Of a stretch of 64,000 nt of DNA, positions 1 through 12,542 are shown one piece after another. The notes under the pieces are model-generated. The model made no database searches. It was not told the origin of the DNA and was given only the letters and a program-made list of their open reading frames with translations. The stretch comes from Kosakonia arachidis (GTDB taxonomy: Bacteria; Pseudomonadota; Gammaproteobacteria; Enterobacterales; Enterobacteriaceae). Made by a program: the position numbers and the translations under genes. Within the stretch, counting starts at the first letter, position 1, and every line of letters begins with the position of its first letter. The DNA lies in the NCBI RefSeq assembly GCF_900116535.1, contig NZ_FPAU01000008.1:1-64000 (forward strand), given 5' to 3'.

Positions 1-464
<464 letters not shown>

Positions 465-477
465 TTAACCCTGCGGC

Positions 478-2619
<2,142 letters not shown>

Positions 2620-2639
2620 TCAGATTTAAGTTGCCAAAC

Positions 2640-2667
2640 GGCGGGCGACTTACTGGAAGCGCCCGCC
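2640..2667 (-). other. Stem-loop in the rpsG-fusA spacer
   Basis: GGCGGGCG and CGCCCGCC form an 8-bp GC-rich stem with a 12-nt loop between the rpsG stop (2691) and the fusA start (2592). No T-tract follows, so it is not a standard terminator. It may stabilise the mRNA or mark a processing site in the polycistronic str transcript. Confidence 0.45.
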
Positions 2668-2690
2668 TGGTGACTAAAACTCCGAAGGGA

Positions 2691-3736
<1,046 letters not shown>

Positions 3737-3757
3737 GAAATATACAGCGATCCCACA

Positions 3758-4045
3758 TTACCAATACATCTGAACGGCGTGTTTTACCGTCAGGCTAACG
3801 AAATCAGTATAGCCAACCCTGACAACACTGCTCGAAATTTGACCACTCAATCCACGTGCTTGCACATCATCATTTAACACATGAATGGTTATGGGGGCAT
3901 TTAGCAATAAAGCAATATAACGACTGCCTTCCAGCGCTGCCGTGACGCCATCCGATAACAGCAGTACATCATCGCCAGGGCTAAGTATGCGCAACAGCGC
4001 CGTCATATCGCATTGCCAGGGAGAGTGGGACAGAGTATGCAGCAT
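3758..4045 (-). CDS. tusB: Sulfurtransferase complex subunit TusB
   Basis: TusB is one third of the TusBCD heterohexamer. The complex takes persulfide sulfur from TusA and passes it to TusE/MnmA for 2-thiouridine in the tRNA wobble base (Lys, Glu, Gln). The 95-residue protein begins [13 protein letters not shown] and has the family length. It is third in the tusDCB series, 7 bp after tusC, and is followed by the str promoter. No frame problems are seen. Confidence 0.95.
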   Translation of the reverse strand: MLHTLSHSPWQCDMTALLRILSPGDDVLLLSDGVTAALEGSRYIALLLNAPITIHVLNDDVQARGLSGQISSSVVRVGYTDFVSLTVKHAVQMYW

Positions 4046-4052
4046 AGGCGCC

Positions 4053-4415
4053 TCAAAACGTCAGTACGACGGTGTACTCATCGAGCTGTTCGCGCAGATC
4101 TTTCGGCTCCAGCGGTTGCGCAGGTAAAACGAAATCCGTCTCCTCGCCGAGACCGCGTTCGCGTAGCGAGGCCGCGCACAGCCAACACTGGTCGATGTCA
4201 TACAAAGGAAGGACTTTAAAGGTGGCGATGTAATCGCGCGCCAGAATCGCATCTGGCTGCTGCCCGGCTAGCAGCTGAAAAACGCCATCGCCGATAAAAA
4301 ACACGCCAATCTCGTCGGTGAATGCCGAGGCTGCAAGTAAGGCATCCAGGCCTTCACGCCCGGAGGATGAACCGTGCGGCGCAGAAGTAAAGACAAATGC
4401 AATACGCTTCATCAA
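4053..4415 (-). CDS. tusC: Sulfurtransferase complex subunit TusC
   Basis: TusC is the second subunit of the TusBCD sulfur relay used in mnm5s2U34 synthesis. It has 120 residues with a DsrE/F-like fold: [22 protein letters not shown] at the N-terminus is the conserved glycine/serine loop. Its start overlaps the tusD stop by 4 bp (ATGA), indicating translational coupling. The product is inferred from family resemblance and gene order. Confidence 0.95.
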   Translation of the reverse strand: MMKRIAFVFTSAPHGSSSGREGLDALLAASAFTDEIGVFFIGDGVFQLLAGQQPDAILARDYIATFKVLPLYDIDQCWLCAASLRERGLGEETDFVLPAQPLEPKDLREQLDEYTVVLTF

Positions 4416-4798
4416 AACTGCACCACCCGATCGCAGGAAATAGCGGCTTCGGCCAGCGCCCCCAGTCCTGTGAGTGAAAAGCCCACCTGTAGATTAGCTG
4501 CGGGTAACACTAAACGTCGGGCTTCATTCTCATCAACCACGCCACGACGCAGGGCGGCTGCGACACAGATATGCAATGCAACCTGCTGTTCATCATGCAA
4601 GCGCTGCCAGGCGCGCACAAGGTCAAACTCATCGCTGGCAGGCGCCGTAAGCGCATTCGCGTTATGCACACCTTCGCGATAGAAGAAGACACTGCTCAGC
4701 GTATGTCCGGCTTCCAGCAACGCCAGCGCAAATTGATAAGCGCTACTCGCCTGCTGCGTGCCGTACGCCGGGCCGGTGACCATCAGGGCAAAACGCAT
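4412..4798 (-). CDS. tusD: Sulfurtransferase complex subunit TusD
   Basis: TusD is the catalytic subunit of TusBCD, carrying the persulfide. The 128-residue protein has the DsrE-like N-terminus [16 protein letters not shown], and cysteine 78 (in [12 protein letters not shown]) matches the known active-site position. The yheO stop and the tusD ATG overlap by one base (TAATG), so yheO-tusD-tusC-tusB reads as one operon. Confidence 0.96.
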   Translation of the reverse strand: MRFALMVTGPAYGTQQASSAYQFALALLEAGHTLSSVFFYREGVHNANALTAPASDEFDLVRAWQRLHDEQQVALHICVAAALRRGVVDENEARRLVLPAANLQVGFSLTGLGALAEAAISCDRVVQF

Positions 4799-5520
4799 TA
4801 ACGATCCTGTACGGAAAAATCACCGCTTTTAAACTGACGGATATACAGGTAAACGGTATGTTTCGAGATATTCAGGCGATCGGCTACCTGATTAATCGCA
4901 TCTTTAATGTCGAAAATGCCTTTCTCATAAAGGTTCAGCACAATCTGGCGATTCTTAGCATTATTGGAAACGTTGCGATCGGCATTAACCTCTTCGATGG
5001 TGAACTCCAGTGTTTGCATCACCAGATCTTCTACCGAGGATGCAAAGTTTACGGCCGAGCCAACATCCGGGGTTTCCGGCGGAATAAAGGTATTCATGAT
5101 TTGCGAGAACGGCACATCAAGGTTCATGTTGATGCACAGCAGGCCAATCACCCGGTGATCGCGGTTACGGATAGCGATAGTCACTGATTTCATCAGCACG
5201 CCGCTTTTCGCGCGCGTGAAGTAGCATTTGGAGACGCTACTGTCGGCACCGGTCATATCGTGCAGCATGCGCAGGGCAAGGTCGGTAATCGGCGAGCCAA
5301 TTTTACGTCCTGTGTGTTCGCCATTCGCAATGCGGATAGCGGAACATTTCAGGTCTTGCAGGGAGTGCAGAACGATTTCGCAGTGTGAACCAATGAGCAT
5401 CGCTAACCCGTCCACCACCGCCTCGTAAGATTTAAGGATATCGAAGTCGGTCTGATCGAAAGGACGTTGATCCAGTAAATCAAGCTCACTGGTTTCGTTG
5501 GTTAATAGCGACCTGGACAT
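4798..5520 (-). CDS. yheO: YheO family PAS/HTH DNA-binding protein
   Basis: This is a probable transcriptional regulator of 240 residues. The N-terminal half (about 25-150) resembles the YheO/PAS-like domain ([24 protein letters not shown]). The C-terminus (about 205-235) is a helix-turn-helix ([18 protein letters not shown]). I chose the start [12 protein letters not shown]; an in-frame ATG four codons upstream is less likely. It heads the tusDCB operon, overlapping tusD by 1 bp. In E. coli yheO also precedes tusD. Its target genes are unknown to me. The tryptophanyl and DNA-uptake regulators of similar fold are alternative relatives. Confidence 0.93.
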   Translation of the reverse strand: MSRSLLTNETSELDLLDQRPFDQTDFDILKSYEAVVDGLAMLIGSHCEIVLHSLQDLKCSAIRIANGEHTGRKIGSPITDLALRMLHDMTGADSSVSKCYFTRAKSGVLMKSVTIAIRNRDHRVIGLLCINMNLDVPFSQIMNTFIPPETPDVGSAVNFASSVEDLVMQTLEFTIEEVNADRNVSNNAKNRQIVLNLYEKGIFDIKDAINQVADRLNISKHTVYLYIRQFKSGDFSVQDR

Positions 5521-5630
5521 GAAAAAAAACACTCCTTTTCAGGAACCTGTCGTTAACTTTTCAGGGCAGGCTCAGTATTCATAGGGGATATAAACTAATA
5601 CATCGTACGTTAAGATTATATCCTTACTAC

Positions 5631-5663
5631 AAAAAAAAACGCCGCCCGAAGGCGGCGTTTTTT
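5631..5663 (-). terminator. fkpA intrinsic terminator
   Basis: CGCCGCC and GGCGGCG form a 7-bp GC stem with a CGAA/TTCG tetraloop. On the minus strand it is followed by nine T, directly after the fkpA stop. A T6 run on the other strand could make it bidirectional, but no plus-strand gene ends here. It separates fkpA from yheO. Confidence 0.9.
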
Positions 5664-5670
5664 CACACTG

Positions 5671-6561
5671 TTACTTGGTGCCAGTATCGGCAGCCTTCGC
5701 ATCAGCAGGTTGATCTGTGGCGGCTGGAGCCGCATCCGTAGCGGCTGGAGCCGCATCTGGCGCGGCAGCATCCGCTTTTGGCGTAGCGGCGTCAGATTTC
5801 GGAGCCGGTTTGATATCAAGCAGCTCTACATCAAACACCAGAGTGGAGTTAGCCGGGATCCCCGGAACGCCAGTTTTACCGTAAGCCAGAGCCGGCGGGA
5901 TAACCAGCTTGATTTTGCCGCCTTTCTTGATATTTTTCAGGCCTTCAGTCCAGCCAGGGATCACACCATCGAGGCGGAAGGAGAGCGGTTCGCCACGGGT
6001 ATAAGAGTTATCGAACTCTTTACCGTCAATCAGTGTACCTTTGTAGTTTACAACGACAGTGTCGCTGTCTTTCGGCGCATCACCCGTCCCTTCTTTTTCG
6101 ACTTTGTACAGCAGGCCGCTATCAGACGTTTTCACACCTTTCTCTTTGGCGAAAGTGTCACGGAAGGTTTTACCTTTCGCTTCGTTGTCAGCAGCGTCTT
6201 TCTCCATACGTTCTTGCGCGGCAGTTTTCACGCGGGTCTCGAACGCTTGCAGCGTTTGTTCAATTTCCTGATCGCTCAGTTTGCTCTTATCAGCAAACGC
6301 GTCCTGGACGCCAGCGATCAACTGGGCTTTGTCCAGTTTGATACCCAGTTTTTCCTGCTCTTTCAAGGAATTTTCCATGTAGCGGCCCAGAGACGCTCCC
6401 AGCGCATAAGCAGATTTCTGGTCGTCATTTTTAAATGCCGCTTTACTGTCAGCTGCTGTAGCAGTCTCTTTCTTCGCCGTCTCTGCAGCGAAAGAGATCG
6501 GTGCATGAAGGGCTACGGCCATTGTGGTCGCCAGCAGCGTGACTTTAAACAGTGATTTCAT
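5671..6561 (-). CDS. fkpA: Periplasmic FKBP-type peptidyl-prolyl isomerase FkpA
   Basis: FkpA is a periplasmic chaperone and prolyl isomerase, part of the envelope stress response. The 296-residue protein has a signal peptide (MKSLFKVTLLATTMAVALHA to about residue 25). An N-terminal helical dimerisation domain follows (about 45-140), then an FKBP domain (DTVVVNYKGTLIDGKEFDNSY through LVFDVELL). The start was placed at MKSLFK because the signal peptide begins there; an ATG eight codons earlier is possible. E. coli FkpA has about 270 residues. The extra length here is mostly a C-terminal Ala/Pro/Asp-rich tail with a near-duplicated APAATDA unit. It has its own terminator. Confidence 0.96.
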   Translation of the reverse strand: MKSLFKVTLLATTMAVALHAPISFAAETAKKETATAADSKAAFKNDDQKSAYALGASLGRYMENSLKEQEKLGIKLDKAQLIAGVQDAFADKSKLSDQEIEQTLQAFETRVKTAAQERMEKDAADNEAKGKTFRDTFAKEKGVKTSDSGLLYKVEKEGTGDAPKDSDTVVVNYKGTLIDGKEFDNSYTRGEPLSFRLDGVIPGWTEGLKNIKKGGKIKLVIPPALAYGKTGVPGIPANSTLVFDVELLDIKPAPKSDAATPKADAAAPDAAPAATDAAPAATDQPADAKAADTGTK

Positions 6562-6799
6562 CCATTTCTCCAGGGGCCGGGGCATCTCGCCCCAGGGTTA
6601 AACATAAAAGTAAGAAGCGTACTATAAAGCGTTGCGGTAGAAATCAACATAAGGACACTACCCTAATTCACCTGTTTTCAGACTATTTTTGTTTAAATTA
6701 GTTTCTGATTTTCTGACTTAATACTGTACCGCATGACAAACTTCAGTAAAATTCGCACGATTTATGAAATTTGAGCCGGAAGCAGGCCCGAGGTGAAGA

Positions 6800-7018
6800 A
6801 TGCAAGAGCTAACAACAGAAGCGCGACTGGCTGAGCTGGAAAGTAAACTGGCTTTTCAGGAGATAACAATCGAAGAGTTAAACCAGACAGTTATCGCCCA
6901 CGAACTGGAGATGGCAAAGCTGCGAGAGCACCTGCGACTGATGGCAGAAAAGCTCAAAGCCAGCCAGCCTTCCCATATGGCGTCGCCGTCAGAAGAAACT
7001 CCGCCGCCCCATTATTAG
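6800..7018 (+). CDS. slyX: SlyX family protein
   Basis: A 72-residue protein of unknown biochemical function. Residues about 5-55 are strongly heptad-like ([20 protein letters not shown] and on) and predict a coiled coil; the tail is Pro/Ser-rich and ends ETPPPHY. It lies divergent from fkpA and convergent with slyD, as in E. coli. The ribosome site GAGGTG precedes the ATG. Confidence 0.93.
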   Translation: MQELTTEARLAELESKLAFQEITIEELNQTVIAHELEMAKLREHLRLMAEKLKASQPSHMASPSEETPPPHY

Positions 7019-7024
7019 TGGCGT

Positions 7025-7046
7025 AAAAAAAGCGGGGTTCCCCGCT
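7025..7046 (-). terminator. Intrinsic terminator reading on the slyD strand
   Basis: AGCGGGG and CCCCGCT form a perfect 7-bp stem with a 2-nt loop. It is followed on the minus strand by a T7 tract (A7 at 7025-7031). It lies just after the slyX stop and about 140 bp beyond the slyD stop. On the plus strand it lacks a T-tract, so it is best read as a distal terminator for slyD. Confidence 0.7.
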
Positions 7047-7097
7047 CAGTGCATAAATCCCTAAGTATTTCGCGTTGCAGGCAGGCAGCAAACTTGA

Positions 7098-7136
7098 AAA
7101 TCCCCGGGAGCATAGAAAACTATGTAACCGGGGTTT
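7098..7136. terminator. Two-part stem-loop between convergent slyX and slyD
   Basis: An outer stem CCCCGG/CCGGGG (7102-7107 with 7128-7133) encloses an inner stem CATAG-AAAA-CTATG (7111-7124). Short unpaired stretches separate the stems, and A4 and T3 runs flank the structure. The arrangement suggests a bidirectional terminator for the convergent genes. It lies between them with no coding overlap. Confidence 0.6.
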
Positions 7137-7182
7137 GAAAGTGAAGCCAACGCACCTGCAGTGCGAAAGACGACGGGATTTA

Positions 7183-7770
7183 TTAGTGACAACCGCAGCC
7201 GCCGTTACCACCGCAACCACCTTTACCATGGTCGTGACCATGATCGTGGCCGTGACCACCGCAGCAGCCGTCGTGGTCATGGTCGTGATCATGGTCGTGA
7301 TCATGCGCACCGTGAACGTGACCATGAGCCAACTCTTCTTCAGTCGCTTCGCGGATCGCGACAACTTCAACATTAAATTTCAAGTTCTGGCCAGCCAGCA
7401 TGTGGTTGCCATCAACCACAACGTGGTCGTCTTCAACTTCGGTAATTTCTACCGGCACCGGCCCCTGGTCGGTTTCTGCCAGGAAGCGCATGCCAACCTG
7501 CAGTTCGTCAACGCCCATAAAGACGTCTTTCGGTACGCGCTGTACCAGGTTTTCATCGTACTGACCGTAAGCGTCATTCGCGCCAACAGCCACATCGAAT
7601 TTATCGCCGACTTCGTGCCCGTCAAGCGCGTTTTCCAGACCAGAGATCAGGGAACCGTGACCATGCAGGTAGTCCAGCGGCGCACTCACCGGAGACTCAT
7701 CAACCAACACACCGTCTTCTGTACGTACCTGGTAAGCCAGGCTGACCACCAGGTCTTTTGCTACTTTCAT
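7183..7770 (-). CDS. slyD: FKBP-type prolyl isomerase and metallochaperone SlyD
   Basis: SlyD is a cytoplasmic prolyl isomerase/chaperone that also binds nickel and helps [NiFe]-hydrogenase maturation. The 195-residue protein has the FKBP core split by the IF chaperone insert (about residues 70-125). Its C-terminal tail (about 148-195) is very rich in His, Asp, Cys and Gly, with an alternating HDHDHDHD run and several CC/CGC motifs. The tail is the known metal-binding region. The gene is convergent with slyX; two hairpins lie between them. The ATG is preceded by GGAGAT. Confidence 0.97.
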   Translation of the reverse strand: MKVAKDLVVSLAYQVRTEDGVLVDESPVSAPLDYLHGHGSLISGLENALDGHEVGDKFDVAVGANDAYGQYDENLVQRVPKDVFMGVDELQVGMRFLAETDQGPVPVEITEVEDDHVVVDGNHMLAGQNLKFNVEVVAIREATEEELAHGHVHGAHDHDHDHDHDHDGCCGGHGHDHGHDHGKGGCGGNGGCGCH

Positions 7771-7864
7771 GATATCTCCTGAGCGTGGGAAAATTACTGG
7801 CGCAGATTGTAGCGGAATTCTGCACCCGTGTACTCTTTAGCTTAAAAAAAGCTGCCTGATATGG

Positions 7865-8065
7865 CTAGTCCGGATGAAAAATACCAATAACTTGCTCATC
7901 TTTGCGAACATGATCGCGGGCCTCTTTATCGGCTTCACGCATCTGGTGTCCGCATTTAACACACTCAACAATATCAACATTATTTTCACGCCACATCGCC
8001 AGCGAATCCTTCGCCTGGCATGATGGACAAACCGCCCCGGCAATAAAACGTTTACGTACAGCCAT
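7865..8065 (-). CDS. yheV: YheV family putative zinc-ribbon protein
   Basis: A small 66-residue protein of unknown function. It has two Cys pairs, CPSC near residue 13 and CVKC near residue 35, typical of a zinc ribbon. I chose the start MAVRKRFIAG because the conserved protein begins there; the longer open frame reaches into kefB. It follows kefB by 10 bp on the same strand, so kefG-kefB-yheV is probably one transcript. Confidence 0.92.
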   Translation of the reverse strand: MAVRKRFIAGAVCPSCQAKDSLAMWRENNVDIVECVKCGHQMREADKEARDHVRKDEQVIGIFHPD

Positions 8066-8075
8066 TCGAATCCCC

Positions 8076-9881
8076 TTATTCAAACTCATCCCAGCCGTCC
8101 AGTTGGCGACGCTCTTGTTGCATTTCACGCTGGAAAATCTCCTCCAACTCTCGCCGCGCTTCGCGTACGCGGGAAATTTGTAGCGTATCGGAATGCACCG
8201 GCATCAGTTCACGTAGCATACGCATATCCAGCCGTTTAAAATGCAGTTGCGCGCGCTGCGCCTGGTGAGGATGCATACCCAGCGAAATAAGGGCCTTGCG
8301 CCCCAACTCCAGCGCACTGGAGAAGGTTTCGCGGGAAAACTGCGTCACGCCAGCCAGCAGCAACTCATGCGCTTCCACACGTCCCCGCGCCCGCGCCAAA
8401 ATGGCCAGATGCGGGAAATGTTGCTGACAGATTTCCACCAGTTTCATCGTATCCAGCGGATCGTTGCAGGTAATGACGATAGATTGCGCTGATTCCGCGC
8501 CCGCTGAGCGCAGCAGTTCCACCTGTGTCGCATCGCCGTAATAAACTTTATAACCGTACTTACGCATCAGGTTAACGACGCTGATATCCCGTTCCAGCAC
8601 GGTAATGCGCATCTTGTTCGCCATTAGCAAGCGGCCAATAACCTGACCAAAGCGACCAAACCCCACCACAATCACCTGCGGTTTGTCATCTTCCACCCAC
8701 GGCGCTTCATCTTCATCTTCCGGCTTGTTAAAGCGCCATGAGAGCAGCTTATCGATGCCGCGCATCAGCAATGGAGTGGTCATCATCGACAGGGTGACAG
8801 TCACCAGCAACAGCGCCATCTGATCTTGCTGAAACAAGCGCTGGGACGAGGCAGAAGAAAAGAGCACAAATGCAAACTCTCCCCCCTGGCTAAGCACACC
8901 GGCAAACTGCATCCGCTCCGAACTGCGCAGCCCATACACACGAGCTAGCACGTACAGCACCAGTGTTTTGATAGCCACCAGCACCGCTACGCTCATCACC
9001 ACCCATAACAAGTGGGTGTAAAGCACGCCTATATTCAGCGCCATACCGACAGAAATAAAGAACAGACCGAGCAGTAAACCTTTAAACGGCTCGATAGCGA
9101 TTTCCAGTTCATGGCGATATTCACTCTCTGCCAGAAGTACCCCGGCAATAAAGGTACCTAATGCCATCGACAGTCCCAGCGCATCCATAAACATCGCCGA
9201 ACCGAGCACCAGCAATAATGTTGCTGCGGTAAAAACTTCGCGTACGCCTGAACCGGCAATAAAGCGAAACACCGGGCGCAGCAGGTAACGCCCACCTACC
9301 AGCATGCCAGCAAAGGCCAGCACCTTCATGCCGACTTTCATCCAGTCAAGGTGATCGCCGCCATTTCCCGCCAGTAGCGGCACCAGTGCCAGCGCCGGGA
9401 TCACCGCCAGATCCTGAAACAGCAGCACGGAAAAACCCAGTTGCCCGGATTCGCTGCGATTCATGCCTTTATTACGCATCAGTTGCAGCGCCATCGCCGT
9501 CGATGACATCGCCAGGCCGATACCGCCAACCACGGCGGCCTGCCAGGCGAATTGCGTCAACATCAGCAGTCCGGCCAGAATTGCCGCGCTGAGCAGCACC
9601 TGTGCGGCACCGACACCGAAAATTGAGCGCCGCAGCTCCCAAAGCTTGGCCGGATTTAGCTCCAGCCCGATGATAAACATCAGGAACACCACGCCCAACT
9701 CGGAGAAATGAAGGATTTCGTCAACGTCGCTGATAAATCCCAGTCCCCACGGGCCAATGGCTATGCCCGCCAGCAAATAACCCAGCACAGCTCCAATGCC
9801 AAGCCGGGCGGCAAGCGGTACAGCGACGACAGCAGCGAAGAGAAACAGCACACCTGCCAGTAAAAGCGCGGAACCTTCCAT
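8076..9881 (-). CDS. kefB: Glutathione-regulated potassium/proton antiporter KefB
   Basis: KefB releases K+ in exchange for protons when glutathione adducts bind, acidifying the cytoplasm to protect against electrophiles. The 601-residue protein has a CPA2 membrane domain (about residues 1-375, many hydrophobic segments, with the GLELNP and SSTAMAL motifs). A cytoplasmic KTN/RCK domain follows (about 400-520), starting [17 protein letters not shown]. The start [12 protein letters not shown] was chosen by homology and because its ATG overlaps the kefG stop by one base (TGATG). The longer frame would extend 31 codons into kefG. KefG is its ancillary activator. Confidence 0.97.
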   Translation of the reverse strand: MEGSALLLAGVLFLFAAVVAVPLAARLGIGAVLGYLLAGIAIGPWGLGFISDVDEILHFSELGVVFLMFIIGLELNPAKLWELRRSIFGVGAAQVLLSAAILAGLLMLTQFAWQAAVVGGIGLAMSSTAMALQLMRNKGMNRSESGQLGFSVLLFQDLAVIPALALVPLLAGNGGDHLDWMKVGMKVLAFAGMLVGGRYLLRPVFRFIAGSGVREVFTAATLLLVLGSAMFMDALGLSMALGTFIAGVLLAESEYRHELEIAIEPFKGLLLGLFFISVGMALNIGVLYTHLLWVVMSVAVLVAIKTLVLYVLARVYGLRSSERMQFAGVLSQGGEFAFVLFSSASSQRLFQQDQMALLLVTVTLSMMTTPLLMRGIDKLLSWRFNKPEDEDEAPWVEDDKPQVIVVGFGRFGQVIGRLLMANKMRITVLERDISVVNLMRKYGYKVYYGDATQVELLRSAGAESAQSIVITCNDPLDTMKLVEICQQHFPHLAILARARGRVEAHELLLAGVTQFSRETFSSALELGRKALISLGMHPHQAQRAQLHFKRLDMRMLRELMPVHSDTLQISRVREARRELEEIFQREMQQERRQLDGWDEFE

Positions 9882-10435
9882 CAGCGGCCTCCTGGTGGTA
9901 GCGGCGATGCCAGCCAGTCGCCGTAAGCTTTGGCATGATTCGCCAGTTCCTGCGGCGGCTGTCTGCGCGCCCAATAAACAATGATCGGGCTAAGCCAGTG
10001 CATACGGCACATGGCGGCGGTCAGCTCAAACGGGCGCAGAATGTCATTCATAGAGTAGCGATTCAGGCCATCATGACGGTAAGCCGCTTCCGGCTCACCG
10101 GTGGTGACCACGCTACGCCAGTACTTTCCCGCCAGTTGATTCCCGCCAATACCGCTGGCAAAACCGCGGCTTAACACGCGATCCAACCACTCTTTGAGCA
10201 ATGCCGGACAACTGTAGGTATACAACGGGTGCTGGAAGACGATCACATCGTGCTCGCGCAGCAACGCCTGTTCACGAGGAATATCGATAAAGAAATCAGG
10301 ATAGCGCGCGTAGAGATCGTGCACCGTGACGTTTTGGAGCTGCATTGCCGGTTTAAGCAAAACCCGATTAGCCACCGAGTCCTGAGATTCCGGATGGGCA
10401 TACAGCAGCAACACTTTGGCTGTCTGCGACATCAT
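9881..10435 (-). CDS. kefG: KefB ancillary quinone reductase-like protein KefG
   Basis: KefG is a soluble flavodoxin-fold protein of the NAD(P)H dehydrogenase (quinone) family, needed for full KefB activity. It has 184 residues with the signature [16 protein letters not shown] near the N-terminus, [19 protein letters not shown], and a GGNQLAGK loop. It overlaps kefB by one base, indicating coupling. It is divergent from yheS across a 175-bp gap. Confidence 0.96.
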   Translation of the reverse strand: MMSQTAKVLLLYAHPESQDSVANRVLLKPAMQLQNVTVHDLYARYPDFFIDIPREQALLREHDVIVFQHPLYTYSCPALLKEWLDRVLSRGFASGIGGNQLAGKYWRSVVTTGEPEAAYRHDGLNRYSMNDILRPFELTAAMCRMHWLSPIIVYWARRQPPQELANHAKAYGDWLASPLPPGGR

Positions 10436-10610
10436 TCCCCTCCCGGGTGTCGTACCTGTTATGCTTCCGGCGCAGCCACTTTTGCCTGCCCAGAATGATT
10501 TTGTCTATCGCCTTCATTTTGGGCTACCATTGCGGCCCCGGTACGGCATATAGCCGTAACCTTACATTATCATAATGACAAATTAACATAGTCTGAACAT
10601 ACGGCGCCTT

Positions 10611-12515
10611 ATGATTGTTTTCTCCTCGTTACAAATTCGTCGCGGTGTGCGTGTCCTGCTGGATAACGCCACGGCCACCATTAACCCGGGCCAGAAAGTC
10701 GGTCTGGTGGGTAAAAACGGCTGCGGCAAATCAACGCTGCTGTCGCTGCTGAAAAACGAGATGAGCGCCGATGGTGGCAGCGTCACGTTTCCAGGTACCT
10801 GGCTACTGGCGTGGGTGAATCAGGAAACTCCGGCCTTGAGCGAGGCGGCGATAAATTATGTGATAGACGGTGATCGTGAATATCGCAAACTGGAAGCCGA
10901 ACTGAACAGCGCCAACGAACGCAACGATGGCCATGCCATCGCCACGGTACACGGCAAACTCGATGCCATTGATGCCTGGACTATCCGTTCCCGCGCTTCC
11001 AGCCTGCTGCATGGGCTGGGCTTTACCAACGAGCAACTCGATCGTCCGGTGAGTGACTTCTCCGGCGGCTGGCGTATGCGTCTGAACCTCGCACAGGCGC
11101 TGATTTGCCGTTCAGATTTACTGCTGCTCGATGAACCGACGAACCACCTGGATCTGGACGCGGTGATCTGGCTTGAGAAGTGGTTGAAGAGCTATCAGGG
11201 CACACTAATCCTGATCTCACACGACCGCGATTTCCTCGATCCGGTGGTCGACAAAATTCTGCATATTGAACAGCAAAGCCTGTTCGAATATACCGGTAAC
11301 TACAGTTCGTTCGAGCGCCAGCGTGCAACGCGTCTCGCCCAGCAGCAAGCCACTTACGAAAGCCAGCAGCAGCGCGTGGCGCACCTGCAAAGCTTTATTG
11401 ATCGCTTCAAAGCGAAAGCCAGCAAAGCCAAGCAGGCGCAGAGCCGTATCAAAATGCTTGAGCGTATGGAGCTGATTTCGCCAGCGCACGTTGATAATCC
11501 GTTCCATTTTAGCTTCCGCGCGCCAGAAAGCTTGCCGAACCCGTTATTGAAAATGGAAAAAGTGAGCGCAGGCTATGGCGATCGCACCATTCTGAATGCC
11601 ATTAAGCTTAACCTGGTGCCCGGTTCGCGTATTGGACTGCTGGGGCGCAACGGCGCGGGTAAATCGACGCTGATCAAAATGTTAGCCGGAGAACTGGCCC
11701 CACAAAGCGGTGAAATCGGCCTGGCGAAAGGCATCAAGCTGGGTTATTTCGCCCAGCATCAGTTGGAGTTTTTACGTGCCGATGAGTCGCCGCTGCAACA
11801 CATGGCGCGCCTGGCTTCGCAGGAACTGGAGCAGAAGCTACGCGATTATCTCGGCGGTTTCGGTTTTCAGGGCGACAAGGTTACCGAGGTAACGGAACGC
11901 TTCTCAGGCGGCGAAAAAGCGCGGCTAGTACTGGCGCTGATCGTCTGGCAGCGTCCGAACTTATTACTGCTCGATGAACCGACCAACCACCTGGATCTCG
12001 ATATGCGCCAGGCGCTGACCGAAGCGTTGATCGAATTCGAAGGCGCGCTGGTGGTTGTCTCGCACGATCGTCACTTGTTGCGCTCTACCACTGACGATCT
12101 CTATCTGGTGCACGACGGCAAAGTGGAGCCGTTTGAAGGCGATCTGGAAGATTATCAGCAATGGTTGAGCGACGTGCAGAAGCAGGAAAGTCAGCCTGCG
12201 GAAGCCGCAAAAGATAACGGCAACAGCGCTCAGGCACGCAAAGATCAAAAACGCCGCGAAGCGGAACTGCGCACGCAGACCCAGCCGCTGCGCAAAGAAA
12301 TCGCCAGGCTGGAAAAAGAGATGGAAAAGCTCAATGCAAAGTTAGCGCAAGCCGAAGAGAAGCTCGGCGACAGCGGGTTGTACGATCAAAGCCGTAAAGC
12401 TGAGCTAACCTCCTGCCTGCAACAACAGGCGACGGCGAAAGCCGGTCTGGAAGAGTGTGAAATGGCATGGCTTGAAGCGCACGAGCAGTTGGAAGCGATA
12501 CTGCAAGGAGAATAA
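10611..12515 (+). CDS. yheS: ABC-F type ATPase YheS
   Basis: A cytoplasmic ABC-F protein, a family that acts on ribosomes to relieve stalling or set translation states. The 634-residue protein has two ATPase domains. The first has Walker A GKNGCGKST (about residue 35) and signature FSGGWRMRL, then LLLLDEPTNHLD. The second has Walker A GRNGAGKST (about 345) and signature FSGGEKARL, again with DEPTNHLD. A P-site tRNA interaction motif linker lies between them, and the C-terminus is a Lys/Glu-rich coiled coil. No membrane segments are present. The mdc island begins 27 bp downstream; in E. coli yheT follows instead. Confidence 0.96.
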   Translation: MIVFSSLQIRRGVRVLLDNATATINPGQKVGLVGKNGCGKSTLLSLLKNEMSADGGSVTFPGTWLLAWVNQETPALSEAAINYVIDGDREYRKLEAELNSANERNDGHAIATVHGKLDAIDAWTIRSRASSLLHGLGFTNEQLDRPVSDFSGGWRMRLNLAQALICRSDLLLLDEPTNHLDLDAVIWLEKWLKSYQGTLILISHDRDFLDPVVDKILHIEQQSLFEYTGNYSSFERQRATRLAQQQATYESQQQRVAHLQSFIDRFKAKASKAKQAQSRIKMLERMELISPAHVDNPFHFSFRAPESLPNPLLKMEKVSAGYGDRTILNAIKLNLVPGSRIGLLGRNGAGKSTLIKMLAGELAPQSGEIGLAKGIKLGYFAQHQLEFLRADESPLQHMARLASQELEQKLRDYLGGFGFQGDKVTEVTERFSGGEKARLVLALIVWQRPNLLLLDEPTNHLDLDMRQALTEALIEFEGALVVVSHDRHLLRSTTDDLYLVHDGKVEPFEGDLEDYQQWLSDVQKQESQPAEAAKDNGNSAQARKDQKRREAELRTQTQPLRKEIARLEKEMEKLNAKLAQAEEKLGDSGLYDQSRKAELTSCLQQQATAKAGLEECEMAWLEAHEQLEAILQGE

Positions 12516-12542
12516 CTGGCGATAACAGCGGACAAGAGAGTT

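Noticed and set aside
6700-6760. A possible sigma-E promoter for fkpA (GAAGTT with GTCAGA on the minus strand)
   Set aside because: The two elements are about 21 bp apart, longer than the usual 15-17, and the -35 has a mismatch. fkpA is sigma-E controlled in E. coli, but I cannot support this exact site.
7235-7330. Short tandem repeats that might suggest a CRISPR-like array
   Set aside because: The repeats are in frame within the slyD C-terminal coding sequence and have no unique spacers.
7075-7782. A 235-codon plus-strand frame across slyD with a Val/Thr/Met-rich stretch
   Set aside because: It is the complement of the His/Asp repeat tail of SlyD. The apparent membrane segment is an artefact of that repeat.
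12516-12542. An integrase or attachment site at the left edge of the mdc island
   Set aside because: The gap is only 27 bp and no tRNA gene, direct repeat or integrase was recognised at either end, so a mobile-element mechanism cannot be supported.
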